From NCBI RefSeq assembly GCF_017565745.1, contig NZ_JAGDYM010000017.1, forward strand, positions 1 to 64,000: a stretch of 64,000 nt of DNA, read 5' to 3'. The position numbers and the translations under genes are program-made. Of the stretch, positions 61,450-64,000 are shown piece by piece. The notes under the pieces were generated by a model, which was not told the DNA's origin, searched no databases, and was given only the letters and a program-made list of their open reading frames with translations. Every line of letters starts with the position of its first letter. Position 1 is the first letter of the stretch. The stretch is from Leucobacter weissii. GTDB lineage: Bacteria > Actinomycetota > Actinomycetes > Actinomycetales > Microbacteriaceae.

Positions 61450-63763
61450 CCAGACCACTGGCACCGGTGTCGCCCGTATCGAGTTGCAGATCGGTGGCAT
61501 GACCTGCGCTTCGTGCGCGAACCGGATCGAGAAGAAGCTCAACAAGCTCGACGGCGTGACCGCGAGCGTCAATTACGCGACTGAGAAGGCCAGCGTTACC
61601 GGCACCGACCTCGACGCCGATGCCCTGATCGCCGAGGTCGAGAAGACCGGCTACACCGCCGCGCTCCCGAAGCCCGCGAAGGGCTCCGGCGAAGGCTCGG
61701 ACGAGGAGGGCGAATCCGCCGAGGACGCCGAGCTGCGCACCCTGCGTCAGCGGCTGATCGGCTCCGCGGTGCTGGCGGTGCCCGTCATCGCGATGGCGAT
61801 GATCCCGGCCTTGCAGTTCGACTACTGGGGCTTCGCGTCCCTGGCGCTGGCCGCCCCCGTGGTGGTGTGGGCGGGCTGGCCGTTCCACAAGGCGGCCTGG
61901 ATGAACCTCCGTCACGGGGCGGCCACGATGGACACGCTCATCTCGGTCGGCACGACCGCCGCGATGATTTGGTCGATCGTCGCCCTGTTCTTCGGCACTG
62001 CCGGCGACCGCGGAGTCGTCCACCCGTTCGAGTTCACCATCTCCCGTTCCGACGGGCTCGGACACATCTATCTCGAAGTCGCCGCCGGGGTGATCACCTT
62101 CATCCTGCTCGGCCGCTACTTCGAGAAGCGCTCCAAGCGCCGCGCCGGGGCCGCCCTGCGCGCCCTGCTCGAACTCGGCGCGAAGGAAGTCTCCCTCCTG
62201 CGCGACGGGCAGGAGCAGCGGGTCTCCATCGACGAGCTGACGGTCGGCGATGAGTTCGTGGTCCGGCCGGGTGAGAAGATCGCCACGGACGGCACGATCA
62301 CCTCGGGCAGTTCCGCGATCGACGCTTCCATGCTCACCGGCGAATCCGTGCCCGTGGAAGTCGGTGAGGGCGATGCCGTCACCGGCGCGACCGTCAACGC
62401 CGGCGGCCGCCTGGTCGTGAAGGCCACCCGCGTCGGTTCGGATACCCAGCTCGCACAGATGGCGAAGATGGTCGAGGACGCCCAGTCGGGCAAGGCAGAG
62501 ATCCAGCGCCTCGCCGACCGCGTCTCCGGGGTGTTCGTGCCCATCGCCATTGCGGTTGCTGTTGCCGCCCTCGGCGCGTGGATCGGGGCCGGGTTCCCGC
62601 TCTCGGCCGGCTTCACGGCCGCCGTCGCGGTGCTGATCATCGCGTGCCCCTGCGCGCTCGGGCTCGCGACGCCGACGGCGCTGCTGGTGGGCACTGGACG
62701 GGGTGCGCAGATGGGCGTGCTCATCAAGGGCCCCGAGACCCTGGAATCGACCCGCAAGGTCGACACGATCGTGCTGGACAAGACCGGCACGGTCACCACC
62801 GGCAAGATGACGCTGACCGACGTGATCACCGCGGACGGCGTGGACCGGGCCGAGCTGCTGCGCCTCGCGGGCGGGCTGGAGGACTACTCCGAGCACCCCA
62901 TCGCGCAGGCCATCGCCGCCGGCGCCACCAGCGAGGTCGGTGACCTGCCCGCCCCCGAGTCGTTCGAGAATATCGAGGGCAAGGGCGTGCAGGGCGTCAT
63001 CGGCGGCCACGCCGTCGTTGCCGGGCGCGAGTCCCTGTTGGCGGACTGGTCGATCCACCTCGATGAGCGCCTCCGGGCCGCGAAGCAGGCGGCAGAGTCC
63101 GAGGGCAAGACTGCGATCGCGGTCGGCTGGGACGGACAGGCGCGTGGCGTGTTCGTGGTCTCCGATCAGGTCAAGCCCACCAGTGCGCAGGCGATCGCCC
63201 AGTTCAAGGAGCTCGGCCTGACCCCGGTGCTGCTGACCGGTGACAACCAGGCCGTGGCCGAGCAGGTGGCCGCCGAGGTCGGCATCGACCAGGTGATCGC
63301 CGAGGTGCTGCCCAAGGACAAGGTCGATGTCGTCGCACGCCTCCAGGGCGAGGGCAAGGTCGTGGCGATGGTCGGCGATGGCGTCAACGACGCTCCCGCG
63401 CTCGCGCAGGCCGATCTGGGGCTCGCGATGGGCACCGGCACTGATGTGGCGATCGAGGCCGCCGACATCACCCTGGTACGCGGCGACCTGCGCGCCGCGG
63501 CCGACGCGATCCGGCTCGCTCGGCGCACATTGCGAACGATCAAGACGAACCTGTTCTGGGCCTTCGCCTACAACACCGCCGCGATCCCGCTCGCCGCCTT
63601 CGGGCTGCTCAATCCCATGCTCGCGGGCGCGGCCATGGCCCTGTCGTCCGTGTTCGTCGTGAGCAACAGTCTGCGGCTGCGGACCTTCAAGGCCCGCGCG
63701 GACGACACCAGCGCTCCGGCACCCGCCGGATCGATGCCGGCTCGCGAGCCGGTGAATGCCTGA
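61439..63763 (+). CDS. copA: Cu(I)-exporting P1B-type ATPase CopA
   Basis: A 774-residue copper pump. One N-terminal HMA domain carries [16 protein letters not shown]. The membrane Cu site is CPC in [38 protein letters not shown] (the HP motif) and [20 protein letters not shown] are all intact. The length is usual. The ATG at 61439 has AAGGGG upstream and lies inside the previous gene. An ATG at 61421 is in frame. It exports Cu(I) from the cytoplasm at ATP cost. Confidence 0.97.
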   Translation: MATDQTTGTGVARIELQIGGMTCASCANRIEKKLNKLDGVTASVNYATEKASVTGTDLDADALIAEVEKTGYTAALPKPAKGSGEGSDEEGESAEDAELRTLRQRLIGSAVLAVPVIAMAMIPALQFDYWGFASLALAAPVVVWAGWPFHKAAWMNLRHGAATMDTLISVGTTAAMIWSIVALFFGTAGDRGVVHPFEFTISRSDGLGHIYLEVAAGVITFILLGRYFEKRSKRRAGAALRALLELGAKEVSLLRDGQEQRVSIDELTVGDEFVVRPGEKIATDGTITSGSSAIDASMLTGESVPVEVGEGDAVTGATVNAGGRLVVKATRVGSDTQLAQMAKMVEDAQSGKAEIQRLADRVSGVFVPIAIAVAVAALGAWIGAGFPLSAGFTAAVAVLIIACPCALGLATPTALLVGTGRGAQMGVLIKGPETLESTRKVDTIVLDKTGTVTTGKMTLTDVITADGVDRAELLRLAGGLEDYSEHPIAQAIAAGATSEVGDLPAPESFENIEGKGVQGVIGGHAVVAGRESLLADWSIHLDERLRAAKQAAESEGKTAIAVGWDGQARGVFVVSDQVKPTSAQAIAQFKELGLTPVLLTGDNQAVAEQVAAEVGIDQVIAEVLPKDKVDVVARLQGEGKVVAMVGDGVNDAPALAQADLGLAMGTGTDVAIEAADITLVRGDLRAAADAIRLARRTLRTIKTNLFWAFAYNTAAIPLAAFGLLNPMLAGAAMALSSVFVVSNSLRLRTFKARADDTSAPAPAGSMPAREPVNA

Positions 63764-63799
63764 TCCATCCGTCATCGACACAACACGAAAGGAAGCACG

Positions 63800-64000
63800 A
63801 TGACTGCACACGAGAACCTGAACCTGACCGACACCTCCTCCGGCGGTGGGAGCTGCTGCGGACACACACCCAGTGAGGAGGCCATCGCTCAGACTCCGGC
63901 CGAGGAGATGACCGAATGCAAGGTGATGGCCGGCACCCCGGTCGTCAAGGCGCAAGCGGAGGAAGCCGGTCTCTACCGCGACTACCAGGGCCAGCGGTAC
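63800..64000 (+). CDS. YHS-domain protein, 5' part only
   Basis: The first 67 codons of a gene cut by the window end. A Ser/Gly/Cys segment (SGGGSCCGHTPSEE) is followed by ECKVMAGTPVVKAQAEEAGLYRDYQGQRY, the opening of a YHS-type metal-binding domain. YHS domains often accompany copper ATPases. The ATG at 63800 has AAAGGAAG upstream and is 37 bp after copA. Confidence 0.78.
   Translation, partial: MTAHENLNLTDTSSGGGSCCGHTPSEEAIAQTPAEEMTECKVMAGTPVVKAQAEEAGLYRDYQGQRY

Noticed and set aside
61112-63955. 947-codon minus-strand frame opposite copA
   Set aside because: Typical high-GC antisense shadow with low-complexity composition. copA on the plus strand has every P-type ATPase motif.

Overview
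The window is high-GC, densely coded DNA with frequent GTG starts, ATGA stop/start overlaps and AGGAGG-type ribosome sites. Actinobacterial families (CGNR zinc finger, mycobacterial-type ArgA, PucR regulator, DUF6153) point to a Micrococcales actinobacterium, most likely Microbacteriaceae. This assignment is inferred from family content only.

Left edge (1-2430): an IS481-family insertion sequence begins off the window and cuts a small gene. Two short element genes and a tyrosine integrase follow, and the integrase lies beside a tRNA-Ser(CGA) that is the likely attachment site.

Chromosomal part (2430-37910): a nucleosidase and LuxS flank a long structured leader RNA (recycling of S-adenosylhomocysteine). 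Next come a GntR-DUF1648-CPBP protease operon, an AbiEi-like protein, and a glutaryl-CoA dehydrogenase with a CaiB-type CoA-transferase under a divergent PucR regulator (probable glutarate/lysine catabolism). A large organosulfur block spans 13.1-28.4 kb. On the minus strand it has an SfnG-like flavin monooxygenase, MetB, a cysteine/cystathionine synthase, a CGNR protein and an ATP-grasp ligase. Divergently on the plus strand it has a DszA/NtaA-like monooxygenase, two DszC-like flavoproteins, a complete CUT2 (ribose-type) ABC transporter and O-acetylhomoserine sulfhydrylase. I read this as uptake and oxidative desulfurisation of an unknown organosulfur compound, with the released sulfur fixed into homocysteine, cysteine and methionine. 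Housekeeping genes (argA, clpC, cls, a histidine phosphatase) and a DUF2975/Xre pair follow.

Mobile accessory region (37.9-53.2 kb): a patchwork with an IS3 remnant, two related helix-turn-helix proteins, truncated or frameshifted genes (isochorismatase, MFS pump, DUF3592, C5 methyltransferase), a serine recombinase, DprA, a Schlafen/AlbA_2 protein, a MobF relaxase-helicase and a MerR regulator. The methyltransferase gene carries a second long open frame inside it.

Copper island (53.2-64.0 kb): CueP, DUF305 and DUF6153 proteins face an MFS exporter. A TetR/FAD-oxidoreductase pair faces an EmrB/QacA-type exporter. Last comes copZ, a His-rich membrane protein, copA and the start of a YHS-domain protein. 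Two near-identical CsoR-type operators (55169-55185 and 60168-60184) tie the outer parts together, but csoR itself is not in the window. No rRNA genes and no CRISPR array were seen.
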